Origin: Haloferax massiliensis
GTDB lineage: Archaea; Halobacteriota; Halobacteria; Halobacteriales; Haloferacaceae
NCBI RefSeq assembly: GCF_001368915.1
Contig: NZ_CSTE01000001.1
Span: 137,364 to 201,363 of the forward strand
Reading direction: 5' to 3'
Length of the DNA: 64,000 bases
Below, piece by piece: positions 28,101 through 37,376 of the stretch (position 1 is its first letter; each line of letters opens with the position of its first letter). The notes below the pieces were generated by a model, which saw nothing but the letters and a program-made list of their open reading frames with translations, was not told the origin of the DNA and searched no databases. The translations under genes and the position numbers were made by a program.

Positions 28101-29747
28101 TCAGGTTGAGCGTCCGCGGACGAGCCACGACTTCAGTTGTGAGTCGGCGGCAGTACCACGCGGATGAGCGTCATCGCGAGTGGTCACGTTCGGCTCGATT
28201 TCGATCTTTTGCGGCCCCGCGACGACCGTGTCGTTGTAGCTGATCGAGACGTTCGCGGCCCCAGCCTTCGCCGGCGTGAAGTTACAGGAGACGACGCCGT
28301 TCTGCCCGACGGTCGTCAGACAGCGGGAGAAGTAGGTGGTGCCCTCCTGTGACATCGTGAGGTCGATGTCCATCTTGGTCTGTGGGGCGAGGTTGGTCCG
28401 TGCCGAGACGTTAAGCTTCGTGCCGGACATGGTCGCCGTGAGGTTGTCCACCGACGGTTCGGCGACCGTGAACGCCTCGGTCAGTACGACCCGCTCCCCG
28501 TCGGCGTGGATTTCGCTGTCGATTACGACGGTCACGTTGTACGTCCCGGTTTCCAAGCGCGTGGAGTCAGCGACGACGTTGAGCGTGTCAGTCTCCGCGT
28601 CGTATGCGACGTCGAACACAGTCTGCGGGGAGACGAAGTCCATCTCGGAACTCTCGACGCGGAGGTCGACGCCGGGACCCACGTTACCGAGGGCATTCGA
28701 CGCGTATTCGAGACGACTGTGGGCGGTCTCCTCTCCGAACGACACCGAAACATCGCTCACACCCTCCGTACGGGGGTTGACGACGTGGTATTCGAACAGC
28801 AGCGTCTCGTTGTCCGCGACCGAGACAGGCTCGTCGAATGCGACTGTCAGCCCGCCACTAGACGTGACCTGATACCGATTGACGGCGGTTCTGAGCGACC
28901 GGTCGATCTCGCCGTCGGCATCCGTATCAATCCCGATGTGTTCGATCAACTGCGAGCTGTGCAGGGACGGAGACAGCCCCTCGCGATAGTTGATCCGGAG
29001 CGTTTGACTCGTGCGGACGTCCGTCTCTGGGGACCACTGTACGACGTGTGTCGTGCGCGCGCCCGTGGACGCGTTCCGCGCGAACACCGGCTGCGTGCCG
29101 GGTGCAGGCCGCTGAACGGCGCTTTCGAGCCCGCTCACGTGGTACTGCACGACTGCGTCGTCACCGACCGCGACGACGGGAGCGGACCCACTCCCGCGCG
29201 ATCGGTCAGCACAGTCGACGTTACCGGGCTGCTGGGTGGCTGGTACCGAACACGCCGCGCTCCCTCGGACCGATGGGGGCTCAATCCAGAGACGGTCCGC
29301 AATCCGGGTCTGGCCGGCGGAGGCGATTACGTTGTACCGGCCGGTCGGAAGTGCTTCAGGGGCGGCCGCGTTCGGGCGCGTGAGGACAGAGACAGTGTCG
29401 TTTGCGTCCGCCGTCCGGAACGCGGCGTCGGGGGCGTTCGCGTTCGACGTGTCGAACACCACGGTGACAACGCCGTCGCCGGAGCCGTCGGTCGCTAAGA
29501 CGGTCGCCGAGAAGTCGCCTTCCGCAGACGAGATTTGGAGTCTAGCCTCGTCGGTGTTGTTGAGGACCAGCGTGCGTTTTACGAAGTCGCCTTGCTGTTC
29601 GACCCGCTGGGCGTCCGCGAACCGCACCGATTCGTCTGTGGGGTCCAACGCGTGCACAGCGATTGCGCCGCTAGGAACCGCCGTCAGCCCGAGAATCAAC
29701 AAGAAGATAACAGATAATGTTCGTATCGAGCGGGTCCGTGGACTCAT
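28101..29747 (-). CDS. secreted surface protein sharing a domain with the beta-helix protein
   Basis: A 548-residue protein with a signal peptide (about 1-30) and several beta-sandwich domains. Residues about 235-345 form a domain with IGIDTDADGEID (271-282) and NPRTEGV (324-330), also present in the 1042-aa protein at 14477-17605. Four Cys occur (about 166, 179 and two near the C-terminus). There is no C-terminal anchor: the protein ends abruptly after a short basic tail (LKSWLVRGRST). The DNA of that tail contains an IS605-type hairpin (28126-28141), so the C-terminus may have been truncated. It lies immediately upstream of csg on the same strand. Confidence 0.72.
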   Translation of the reverse strand: MSPRTRSIRTLSVIFLLILGLTAVPSGAIAVHALDPTDESVRFADAQRVEQQGDFVKRTLVLNNTDEARLQISSAEGDFSATVLATDGSGDGVVTVVFDTSNANAPDAAFRTADANDTVSVLTRPNAAAPEALPTGRYNVIASAGQTRIADRLWIEPPSVRGSAACSVPATQQPGNVDCADRSRGSGSAPVVAVGDDAVVQYHVSGLESAVQRPAPGTQPVFARNASTGARTTHVVQWSPETDVRTSQTLRINYREGLSPSLHSSQLIEHIGIDTDADGEIDRSLRTAVNRYQVTSSGGLTVAFDEPVSVADNETLLFEYHVVNPRTEGVSDVSVSFGEETAHSRLEYASNALGNVGPGVDLRVESSEMDFVSPQTVFDVAYDAETDTLNVVADSTRLETGTYNVTVVIDSEIHADGERVVLTEAFTVAEPSVDNLTATMSGTKLNVSARTNLAPQTKMDIDLTMSQEGTTYFSRCLTTVGQNGVVSCNFTPAKAGAANVSISYNDTVVAGPQKIEIEPNVTTRDDAHPRGTAADSQLKSWLVRGRST

Positions 29748-30060
29748 ACCCCTGACTATCTGGTCCGGCAGTAAGTACTTTCTGTCACAGTCACCATCCT
29801 CAAACGCCTGTAGGTAGCTTTCACGTCAGTTGAGAGTCCAGTTTTGGGTTGCGTGCTGTCACCGGCCGTCACTGCCCTCGATAACCGTCCGTTTGACGTG
29901 GTTTCGCCCGTCAAATGGCGGGTTTTCTGTTGACTCACCGACCAGTGTCCACAAAAGATATTAGTTGTGTGTCGCTACTGTTAGTAGAGATGTATACACA
30001 GGTGTTGTCCCGAGAGCCTTGCCGAATCAGCGCCCTCCTCCTCACGTCTGAAACGCACTG
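29748..30060. other. divergent intergenic region with a coupled short ORF
   Basis: It holds divergent promoters. On the plus strand an ATG at 29990, about 25 bases after a TATA-like ATATTAGT, opens a 23-codon frame whose TGA (30059-30061) overlaps the ATG of the following gene. This may be a translated leader. Confidence 0.4.
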
Positions 30061-31695
30061 ATGTACAGAGACACGCTTCGTTCTACGCTACTTGCCCTCT
30101 GTCTCGTCTTCGTGCTGACTACCTCGTTGGTCACCCCGGTCGTCGCCCAGACCGCCAGTTCGGGGCAGGTGTACGGGTCGCCCGACATCGACGTGTTCAC
30201 CTCGACGAGCGAGTTCGAGCCCGGGACGCAGTCGCAGCTCCGGCTCACACTCCGAAACAACGGTCAGATCGATCAATCGGGCCCCGAGCGATACGAAAGC
30301 CGCGTGACGACCGCCCGCGGCGTCACTGTCGAAGCACAGTCCGGGGACGCGCCCATCGAGATTAACACCGGCACTATCGGGGCCGGAAATGTCGCGACGG
30401 GGACTGTCGACCTTTCGCCAATCGATATCACGGTGTCCGAGAATGCAACCCCCGGAACGTATCGGATTCCGATCGAGGTGTCGTACACGTACACGCGACT
30501 CGTCGATTACGACCCGTCCGGCGCCGAGTACACGGATAACACGCGAACGAGGACCCACTACGTGACGGTCCGCGTCCGCGACCAGCCGCGGTTCGAAGTC
30601 GTCGAGACGTCGTCGACTGCGCAGGTCGGGAACACTGGCGACCTCTCCGTGACGATCGAAAACACCGGCACCCGCGCTGCGAGCGAAGCGAGCGTCACGG
30701 CGACCTCGCGGAGCGACGAACTCGTGTTCGGAACGGGTTCGGAGAGTTCGACCGCCCAAGTCGGCCGCTGGGCCGTCGGCGAGCGTCGGACGGTCAACTA
30801 CACCGTCTCGCTCGCGGAAGACGCCACGGTGCGCGGCTACACGGTCAATCTCGACGTCGACTACACCGACACCGACGGCATCGCTCGAACGTCGCGAACG
30901 CTGAACATCGGCGTCACCCCCGCCGAAGAACAGAGCTTCGCCCTCGAAAACGTCTCTACGAACCTCCGCGTCGGCGCGGACGGAACGGTCTCGGGGACGG
31001 TCGTCAACAACGGGCCGAAACGCGTCGACGACCCGGTGCTCCGGTTCGGTTCGAGCAATCCGAACATCAACGTCGAGACGTCCGAGTACGCGCTGCCGGA
31101 CCTCGAACCGGGCGACAGTGCCGCGTTCGAATACGAGGTCGGCGTTAGCGACGCCGCGAGCGCGAACGTCCAACAGCTCAACCTCTCGGTGGAGTACCGC
31201 AACAGCCGCGGGAACATTCGAGTCAGCGACGGGCTCACGACCAACGCAGAGATCGCTCCGCATCAGGACCGCTTTATCGTCGAGGTGGTCAACAACACGA
31301 TCGAAGCCGGAAGTGACAGAGCAGTCCGCGTGCGGGTCACCAACAACGGCGACGAGCCACTCACGAACATCGAAGCCCAGGCGTTCGTCCGAGACCCGCT
31401 CAGTAGCGACAACGACGAGGGGATAATCAGCGAGCTCCAGCCGGGCGAATCCGAGGAGTTCACGATTGCGCTGAGCGCCGGGGCCGACGCGCTGCCGAAG
31501 CGCTATCCGGTCTCCTTCGACTTCCAGTACGAGATGCCGGACGGAGACACGGAAGTGTCCCAAACGTACACCACGCCGATCGAAGTGACCGAGTCGCAGG
31601 GCGGCGGCCTCCCGATTGGGCTGATCGTCGGTGCGGTCGTCGTGATCGGCGTGCTCGGCGTGTTCGGCTGGCGGCGCTTCAACACGGACGAGTAA
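30061..31695 (+). CDS. CARDB/COG1361-type surface protein paired with RND exporter (copy 2)
   Basis: A 544-residue paralogue of the protein at 17868-19493 with the same layout: signal peptide (about 1-30), CARDB-like Ig repeats (for example TIENTGTRAASEASVTAT) and a C-terminal anchor (IGLIVGAVVVIGVLGVFGW) with a charged tail. It ends three bases before the RND gene it is paired with. The first residues after the signal (YGSPDIDVFTS) and the block RIPIEVSYTYTRLVDY match copy 1. It probably acts outside the membrane with the exporter. Confidence 0.82.
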   Translation: MYRDTLRSTLLALCLVFVLTTSLVTPVVAQTASSGQVYGSPDIDVFTSTSEFEPGTQSQLRLTLRNNGQIDQSGPERYESRVTTARGVTVEAQSGDAPIEINTGTIGAGNVATGTVDLSPIDITVSENATPGTYRIPIEVSYTYTRLVDYDPSGAEYTDNTRTRTHYVTVRVRDQPRFEVVETSSTAQVGNTGDLSVTIENTGTRAASEASVTATSRSDELVFGTGSESSTAQVGRWAVGERRTVNYTVSLAEDATVRGYTVNLDVDYTDTDGIARTSRTLNIGVTPAEEQSFALENVSTNLRVGADGTVSGTVVNNGPKRVDDPVLRFGSSNPNINVETSEYALPDLEPGDSAAFEYEVGVSDAASANVQQLNLSVEYRNSRGNIRVSDGLTTNAEIAPHQDRFIVEVVNNTIEAGSDRAVRVRVTNNGDEPLTNIEAQAFVRDPLSSDNDEGIISELQPGESEEFTIALSAGADALPKRYPVSFDFQYEMPDGDTEVSQTYTTPIEVTESQGGGLPIGLIVGAVVVIGVLGVFGWRRFNTDE

Positions 31696-31698
31696 CTA

Positions 31699-34218
31699 AT
31701 GGACTTCCAGATCGATTACCAGCACTACATCGACGTTGTCGACGGTTGGATAGTCGACCAACCGAAGACAGTGCTCCTCGCGTTCTTACTGCTTTCGGCG
31801 GGGTTTTCCGCCGGGCTTGGACAGTCTGGAACCTCGTCTGGAACCAGTCAGTTTACTGAAGACGTCGCCGCGTATCAGGCGTTCGAGGAGGTCAACGACA
31901 ACTTCGAGCGGGTGGCGTTCGAAGAAGACACCGGCACGACACAGCTCATTCAATCGGGGACGAACGTCCTGTCGAAGCCCGAGCTACTCCGGATGCTCAG
32001 GGCCCAACAGCGGTTGCAAGCCAATCCCGAGCTATCGGTCGTACAGACGACGAGCGTCGCCCGCGCCGTCGCCAGAACGATAGACCCGTCGGCCACGACG
32101 CTCGCCGAGGAGATCGACGCCGTCGAGCAGGCGACGCCGACGGAAATCGACCGCGCAGTCCAAGTCGCCGTCGAACAGAACCCCGCGATTCGGTCGAGTC
32201 TGAGCGAGGACTTCAACGCGCGTTCCGCGTCTGCGTCCGCGACCATCGGTATTGTCACCCACTCGCTCACCGCGGAGGTGTCCGACTCGGCGGGGACGGG
32301 CGGCGAGAGCCCGCTTACGGATATCCAGCGACACGCCGAGTTCATCGTCGGCTCCGTCGGCGGGGATATCCGGGTCTTCGGTAGCGGAATCCTCTCCGAG
32401 GAGTTCTCCTCGGTCATCGGCGACTCCCTCGCGCTCGTCGTGCCCGCGGCGGTCGTCCTGATTCTGTTCTTCTTGGTGTTCGCCTACCGCGACCCGATCG
32501 ACCTCCTCATCGGGGTCGTCTCCCTCGCGATGGCCGTCCTCTGGACGTTCGGCTTCATGGGCTTGGCGGGAATCGCGTTCTCGCAGATGCTGATCGCGGT
32601 GCCGCCGCTCCTCCTCGCGGTCGGTATCGACTTCGGCATCCACGCGATCAATCGGTATCGCGAAGAGCGGACCGAGGGCTTCGGAATCCAGGAGTCGATG
32701 CGAACGGCGACTGACCAACTCCTCGTCGCGTTCACCATCGTCACGGGGACGACCGTGATCGGCTTCGCGGCCAACGCATCGAGCGACCTCGGGCCGATTC
32801 GGGACTTCGGTATCGTCGCGGCCGTCGGAATCGTGTTCACCTTCCTGATCTTCGGCATCTTCCTGCCGGCGGCCAAGGTGTACATGGACCGCCTCCGAGA
32901 GCGGGTCGGGTTCCCCGAGTTCGGGTCCGAGCCGCTCGGGGCAGAGGACTCGTTCCTCGGGAAAATCCTCCCCGTCGGGATTCACATCGCCCGCATCGCC
33001 CCAAAGGCGTTCCTCGTCGCGTTGCTCGTGAGTACCGCGTGGATGGGGTACTACGGTTCGGGCGTCGATAGTCGCTTCACGCAGGATTCGTTCCTCCCGC
33101 CGGAGGACAACCCGGAGTACCTCGAACTGTTCCCCCAACAGCTGCAACCGCGTGACTACACGGTGACGGAGACCACGAACTTCCTCGAAGACAACTTCCA
33201 GACCGGTGAGGAAGACGTCACGACGGTTTATGTGGAGGGCTCGCTCACGGACGGTGGTACCTTAGAGTCCATGTGGCGGGCCGGGAACAGCCCCCCCGAC
33301 AGCTTCGTCGTCGACGACGGCCACGCGCGGGAGACGAGCATCATCACCGTCATCCAGAGCTACGCGGAGCGGGACCCCGAGTTCGCGGCGCTCGTCGCCC
33401 GGAACGACCGCGACGCGAACGGGATTCCCGACGACAACCTCAAACAGATCTACGACGCGCTCCTCGCGTCGCCCGCGCGCGGACAGGCGCTCAACTACAT
33501 CACCGACGATTACACCTCCGCACGCGTCGAGTACGCGGTCGAATCCGACGCCAGCCAAGCCGACGTGACCGAAGACACGCGCGCGGTCGCCGACCGCTAC
33601 CGCACGGAAGCGACCGCGACCGGCAACGTCGTGATTCTGAAGGCCGTCTCGGACGTCATCGCGCAGTCGGCGTTCATCAGCCTCGTGCTCGCGCTCGGCG
33701 GCTCCGCGGTCTTCCTCATCATCATCTACGCCCTGCTGGAAGGCCAGCCCTCGCTCGGGATTGTGAATCTGGTCCCGATCATGGTGACCGTCGCCGGGAT
33801 CGCCGCGACGATGCGGTATCTCGATATCCCGTTCAACGTGATGACCGGAACGATCCTGTCGATCGGGATCGGCCTCGGTATCGACTACTCGGCGCACCTC
33901 GTCCACCGGTTCGCCGAGGAGTACGACGAGGGCACGGACGTCTTCGTCGCGCTGACCGATTCGGTGCGCGGGACCGGTGGCGCGCTCACCGGCAGCATGC
34001 TGACGACGGTGACCGGAATCGGCGTGCTCGTCATCGCGATCACGCCGATTCTCGGCCAGTTCGGGCTCCTGACCGGGGTCTCGATTCTGTACTCGTACGT
34101 GGCCTCGCTTGTCGTCTTACCGCCGGCGCTCGTCGTCTGGGCGCGCCTCGTCCACGGCGAAAACGCAGAGACGACCGAGCCGGCGGGCGGCCCGGACGGC
34201 GCGGGCGGTGCGGTGTGA
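31699..34218 (+). CDS. RND-superfamily (MMPL-type) exporter, copy 2
   Basis: An 839-residue RND protein with two six-helix halves separated by large extracellular loops. Family motifs are AVGIDFGIHAINRYREE in the first half and IGIGLGIDYSAHLVHRFAEE in the second, both with the Asp expected to carry protons. It is about 90 residues longer than copy 1, mostly in the extracellular loops. The start follows the CARDB stop after three bases, so the two should be co-translated. Predicted to export envelope material by proton motive force; substrate unknown. Confidence 0.87.
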   Translation: MDFQIDYQHYIDVVDGWIVDQPKTVLLAFLLLSAGFSAGLGQSGTSSGTSQFTEDVAAYQAFEEVNDNFERVAFEEDTGTTQLIQSGTNVLSKPELLRMLRAQQRLQANPELSVVQTTSVARAVARTIDPSATTLAEEIDAVEQATPTEIDRAVQVAVEQNPAIRSSLSEDFNARSASASATIGIVTHSLTAEVSDSAGTGGESPLTDIQRHAEFIVGSVGGDIRVFGSGILSEEFSSVIGDSLALVVPAAVVLILFFLVFAYRDPIDLLIGVVSLAMAVLWTFGFMGLAGIAFSQMLIAVPPLLLAVGIDFGIHAINRYREERTEGFGIQESMRTATDQLLVAFTIVTGTTVIGFAANASSDLGPIRDFGIVAAVGIVFTFLIFGIFLPAAKVYMDRLRERVGFPEFGSEPLGAEDSFLGKILPVGIHIARIAPKAFLVALLVSTAWMGYYGSGVDSRFTQDSFLPPEDNPEYLELFPQQLQPRDYTVTETTNFLEDNFQTGEEDVTTVYVEGSLTDGGTLESMWRAGNSPPDSFVVDDGHARETSIITVIQSYAERDPEFAALVARNDRDANGIPDDNLKQIYDALLASPARGQALNYITDDYTSARVEYAVESDASQADVTEDTRAVADRYRTEATATGNVVILKAVSDVIAQSAFISLVLALGGSAVFLIIIYALLEGQPSLGIVNLVPIMVTVAGIAATMRYLDIPFNVMTGTILSIGIGLGIDYSAHLVHRFAEEYDEGTDVFVALTDSVRGTGGALTGSMLTTVTGIGVLVIAITPILGQFGLLTGVSILYSYVASLVVLPPALVVWARLVHGENAETTEPAGGPDGAGGAV

Positions 34219-34393
34219 CCCCGACGACGTTCACGCGCTGAAAGCCGTCGGCGGCGTCGCCGTATCGAGACGGAACGGACGCCACACGCGGCCGGCAGAC
34301 CGCCGGCACGCCGGGGCCTCGAAACGAGGCGTCGGGCACAACCGCGGGAGACCGGGATTTTTTTCGCCTGGTGAGTAACAGACCAGACTATCT

Positions 34394-35500
34394 ATGAACG
34401 TGTTCTGCTTCGGAGCAGGGAAGGCTGGGGGGAGAGTCGTCGAACAACTGCTGCAGTACGAGCGCCAGCTGAAGGCGGATTTCATCGTCGGCGCGGCGGC
34501 GTGTGACACGACCGCCGCGGACCTCGACGCCTTAGAGCTGGTCCCCGAAGACGCGCGCGTGCTGTTCGGCACGGCCGAAACCAACGGGGAAGGCTTCGAG
34601 GGTGACGCCGCCGGTGGTACCGAAGCCGCCAAGAAGGAACACCGGCAGCTCCTCGAACCGACCGACGATGCACCGATCGCAGCGAGCGACGCCTTCGTCG
34701 TCTGCGCCGGTCTCGGCGGCGGGACGGGTGGCCCAACTGCCGCGGTCATCGCCGAGCGGCTCTCCGAGATGTACGACCAGCCGGTCTACGGTGTCGGCGT
34801 CTTCTCGACGTCGACGACTGACCCACAGCGCGCTTCGAACACGCTGCGGTCGCTCCGCCGACTCGTATCGACCACGGACCACGTCTTCGGGTTCGACACC
34901 GCCTCGCGAGTCAAAGAAGAGCCGGTGTCCGACGAGACGTACGACACGCTCAACGCGGAACTCGCGCGCCGCCTCGGCACGCTGTTCGCAGCGGGCGAGG
35001 TTACGACCGCCGACGACGTCGGCGAAAGCGTCGTCGATGCCTCCGAGATCATGAACACGCTCCGCGGCGGTGGGCTGGCGACGCTCGGTTATTCCGAACG
35101 CCCGCTCCCGCCGCGCGATACGAGCGTTCGCGGGCGTCTCAAGCGTCTCATCGGCGACGACACCGAATCCGTCGACCAGATTGACTCGCTGAACCGGATC
35201 ACGACACAGACCCGAGAGGCCGTCCGCGGACAGTTGACGCTCCCCTGCGATATCGGGACGGCATCGAGAGGCCTGCTCGTGATTACCGGGCGGCCGGCGT
35301 GGCTCAATCGCGATGCGATCAGCCAGAACCAGGGCTGGCTCGAAGACCAGACCGGGAGTTTGGAGGTTCGAAACGGCGACGATCCGCGGCCGGATGCGGA
35401 CGCGCTCAGCGTGTTGGTCGTCCTCGGCGGGGTCGCCCCGCCCGAGCGGCTGACTGCGCTCCAAGCCGTCGCGGACGGTGACGACACGAACGACGACTGA
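34394..35500 (+). CDS. divergent tubulin/FtsZ-superfamily (CetZ-like) GTPase
   Basis: A 368-residue protein with the tubulin-superfamily phosphate-binding loop GLGGGTGG (about residues 110-117) and N-terminal [17 protein letters not shown], which aligns with the first strand and glycine loop of FtsZ/CetZ. The T7-like catalytic region reads [19 protein letters not shown]. CetZ proteins control cell shape and motility in Haloferax. This copy lacks the usual acidic C-terminal tail motif of FtsZ and has unusual residues in the T3 loop region. It follows the RND operon after 175 bases. Confidence 0.75.
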   Translation: MNVFCFGAGKAGGRVVEQLLQYERQLKADFIVGAAACDTTAADLDALELVPEDARVLFGTAETNGEGFEGDAAGGTEAAKKEHRQLLEPTDDAPIAASDAFVVCAGLGGGTGGPTAAVIAERLSEMYDQPVYGVGVFSTSTTDPQRASNTLRSLRRLVSTTDHVFGFDTASRVKEEPVSDETYDTLNAELARRLGTLFAAGEVTTADDVGESVVDASEIMNTLRGGGLATLGYSERPLPPRDTSVRGRLKRLIGDDTESVDQIDSLNRITTQTREAVRGQLTLPCDIGTASRGLLVITGRPAWLNRDAISQNQGWLEDQTGSLEVRNGDDPRPDADALSVLVVLGGVAPPERLTALQAVADGDDTNDD

Positions 35501-35546
35501 GGTCGCTCGCCGTCGTTCGGCAGGCGAGTGCATCGGGAACGCCGAG

Positions 35547-35576
35547 GAGACGAGACGAGACGAGACGAGACGAGAC
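35547..35576. repeat. pentanucleotide tandem repeat (GAGAC)6
   Basis: Six perfect head-to-tail copies of GAGAC lie about 50 bases after the CetZ-like stop and 125 bases before the TetR start. Short perfect microsatellites of this length are unusual in haloarchaeal DNA and may vary in copy number. Confidence 0.85.
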
Positions 35577-35700
35577 ATCGCGGGGCGATACAACCGACGG
35601 GTACGCGGTCGACGCGTCTGTCGATCCCGGCCAAAGACACCGTTAAGTACGGTTCGACACTATCTACGCTAGACCCCTCGCGCGGACGACTCCAGAATTC

Positions 35701-36321
35701 ATGACCTACTTCTCGGATTCAGCAGACACAGATCGCCATCAGACACAACAGGCCATCCTCGAAGCGACGCACCAGGTCTTACTTGAGTCCGGTTACAACG
35801 GGATTTCCATCTCACGAATCGCCGACCGAGTCGGCATTAGCAAATCGGTCATCTACCATTACTACGACAACAAGGAGTCGTTACTGGCGGAACTCTTAGA
35901 CGCCGTGCATCGACGGTTCCTCGCGAAGATATTCGAACAGGAGGACACGACGCCCCGCGAAGAGCTCGAACGGTTTCTGACGCTGTTCGTCGCAGCGCCG
36001 TCGCTGAGTTGCCAGCCGGAGACCGAACTGACACAGCTCGCGAAGGCGTTCGTCGAACTGCGAACGCAGTCGATTTCGAACCCGGATTATCGCTCGATTT
36101 TCACCGAGTCGGAAAACAGGGTCAAACGACGGCTCACAGAGACCATCGAAGCGGGAATCGAACAGGGGGAGTTCAAGCCGGTGGACCCAGAGCGAACGAG
36201 CGAACACATCATCACGTTCGTCGCTGGGATCCTGTTTCGGCAAGCGACGACCGACTCGGTCGACAGCGAGGCTCTGTACGACGAGGTCCAACAGTTCCTC
36301 GCCGACCGAATCTACGTCTGA
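35701..36321 (+). CDS. TetR/AcrR-family transcriptional regulator
   Basis: A 206-residue repressor. Residues about 14-62 form the TetR helix-turn-helix (ILEATHQVLLESGYNGISIS, then RIADRVGISKSVIYHYYDNK). The rest is the helical ligand-binding and dimer domain, with a TetR_C-type segment. TetR proteins usually respond to hydrophobic small molecules and often control exporters. The nearest exporter gene is the RND copy at 31699-34218, but the CetZ-like gene lies between, so the target is uncertain. Confidence 0.87.
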   Translation: MTYFSDSADTDRHQTQQAILEATHQVLLESGYNGISISRIADRVGISKSVIYHYYDNKESLLAELLDAVHRRFLAKIFEQEDTTPREELERFLTLFVAAPSLSCQPETELTQLAKAFVELRTQSISNPDYRSIFTESENRVKRRLTETIEAGIEQGEFKPVDPERTSEHIITFVAGILFRQATTDSVDSEALYDEVQQFLADRIYV

Positions 36322-36364
36322 CGAGCGTCTCAGCGTGATGGCGAACCTGGGTAGCGGGATATGA

Positions 36365-36380
36365 GGCTCTGTTGAAGTCC
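36365..36380. mobile_element. solitary insertion-sequence end
   Basis: GGCTCTGTTGAAGTCC matches the terminal inverted repeat of the nearby MITE (GGCTCTGTTGAAA) with differences after base 12. No partner end or transposase is visible, so it is a remnant. Confidence 0.45.
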
Positions 36381-36756
36381 TCAGCTACTGATAGTTTTCC
36401 GAGGCCGCGCTGAATACAGCGCGCAAGTCGGTCATCATAGCCAGCATCTTCGCACCAAGTGTAGGAGGTTTCAGTTCCTCGATTCGCGTATCCAAGATAG
36501 AATATATCTTGCCCAAACCACAGCACCGACGCCTGCCACTAAGATAGCAATTCCAAGGAGAGCCAGCTTAACGGAGGTATTCGGTAGCACATTCTCACTA
36601 CTTCAGTTTTGATTGTAGGTTTGTTGGTAGAATCGAGTTTGTAGACTCATACCTCAAAATTTTCTCGGAATGGATGTAGATGCCGTGCTGCATACACCCT
36701 CTGTCTCGGTCACGAGGATTCTAACAGATGAACGACTAGTGACGTTGGAGAATGCG
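36381..36756. other. AT-rich intergenic stretch
   Basis: No supportable gene. It lies between the solitary IS end and the MITE and is likely scar sequence from earlier insertions. Confidence 0.4.
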
Positions 36757-36764
36757 ACGATTTC

Positions 36765-36889
36765 GGCTCTGTTGAAACCCTCTTGCCGTCTTGCGATTTG
36801 TTGAGAGACTAGTTTTCACTGTGATCCACGGAAACTAGCCAGAAGGAGCACTCTCTCCAATGTCAACACTGAAGGATTTCAACAGAGCC
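36765..36889. mobile_element. 125-bp MITE, copy 1
   Basis: Terminal inverted repeats GGCTCTGTTGAAA and TTTCAACAGAGCC bound 125 bases without a coding region. The element is flanked by a perfect 8-bp target duplication, ACGATTTC (36757-36764 and 36890-36897). The ends and 8-bp duplication resemble IS6-family elements, so it was probably mobilised by such a transposase acting in trans. A second copy lies at 54469-54593. Confidence 0.9.
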
Positions 36890-36968
36890 ACGATTTCTAC
36901 TACTCGAATAGCTCTGGCTACTCGTTTTTCATAGCCCGACACGACATGATAATGACCTCGGCGACGAA

Positions 36969-37283
36969 TTACCCCCAGTCGTGGTTTTCGATGCCCTCGT
37001 AGTGTTTGAGCCGACTGGCGATCTCCCAGGCTTCCCAGCCACACTCGTAGTAGAGGACATCGGCGAGGTTCTCGAAGTTACTCTTGTTGAGTTCGATGCC
37101 GCGTTTCCCACGATACGTGATGTAGCGCTCACTCCGGAGGTCGGTGTAGACCTCTCGTGCAGTCGGATAGTCGCCATCGATTGCCGAGAGATTGAGGAGC
37201 GCTTCCTCCGTGATCGGTGTGCCCCACTTGTGTTTCGCTATCATCGTCGCCAAGAGGGCACATTTCACCGACGGCTTCTCCAT
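36969..37283 (-). CDS. hypothetical small protein, possible winged helix
   Basis: A 104-residue acidic/basic mixed protein starting MEKPSVKCALLATMIAKHKW. The pattern ITEEALLNLSAI...TAREVYTDLRSERYITYRG resembles a winged helix (recognition helix then beta wing). No family name can be given. It is divergent from the winged-helix gene at 37377, and a near-palindrome (37318-37333) lies between them, so the two may share control. Confidence 0.6.
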   Translation of the reverse strand: MEKPSVKCALLATMIAKHKWGTPITEEALLNLSAIDGDYPTAREVYTDLRSERYITYRGKRGIELNKSNFENLADVLYYECGWEAWEIASRLKHYEGIENHDWG

Positions 37284-37317
37284 ACCCGATGCGTGAACTC
37301 ACTTCTACATAAAGACT

Positions 37318-37333
37318 GTTAATGGCCGTTAAC
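37318..37333. promoter_or_regulatory. possible operator between divergent small genes
   Basis: GTTAATGGCCGTTAAC is a near-perfect inverted repeat in the 93-bp gap between divergent genes, just upstream of the TATA-like CTTATACA (37347-37354) for the plus-strand gene. Confidence 0.45.
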
Positions 37334-37376
37334 ACTAGTGGAAACACTTATACACACGACCGGCCTGAACTCTTGT

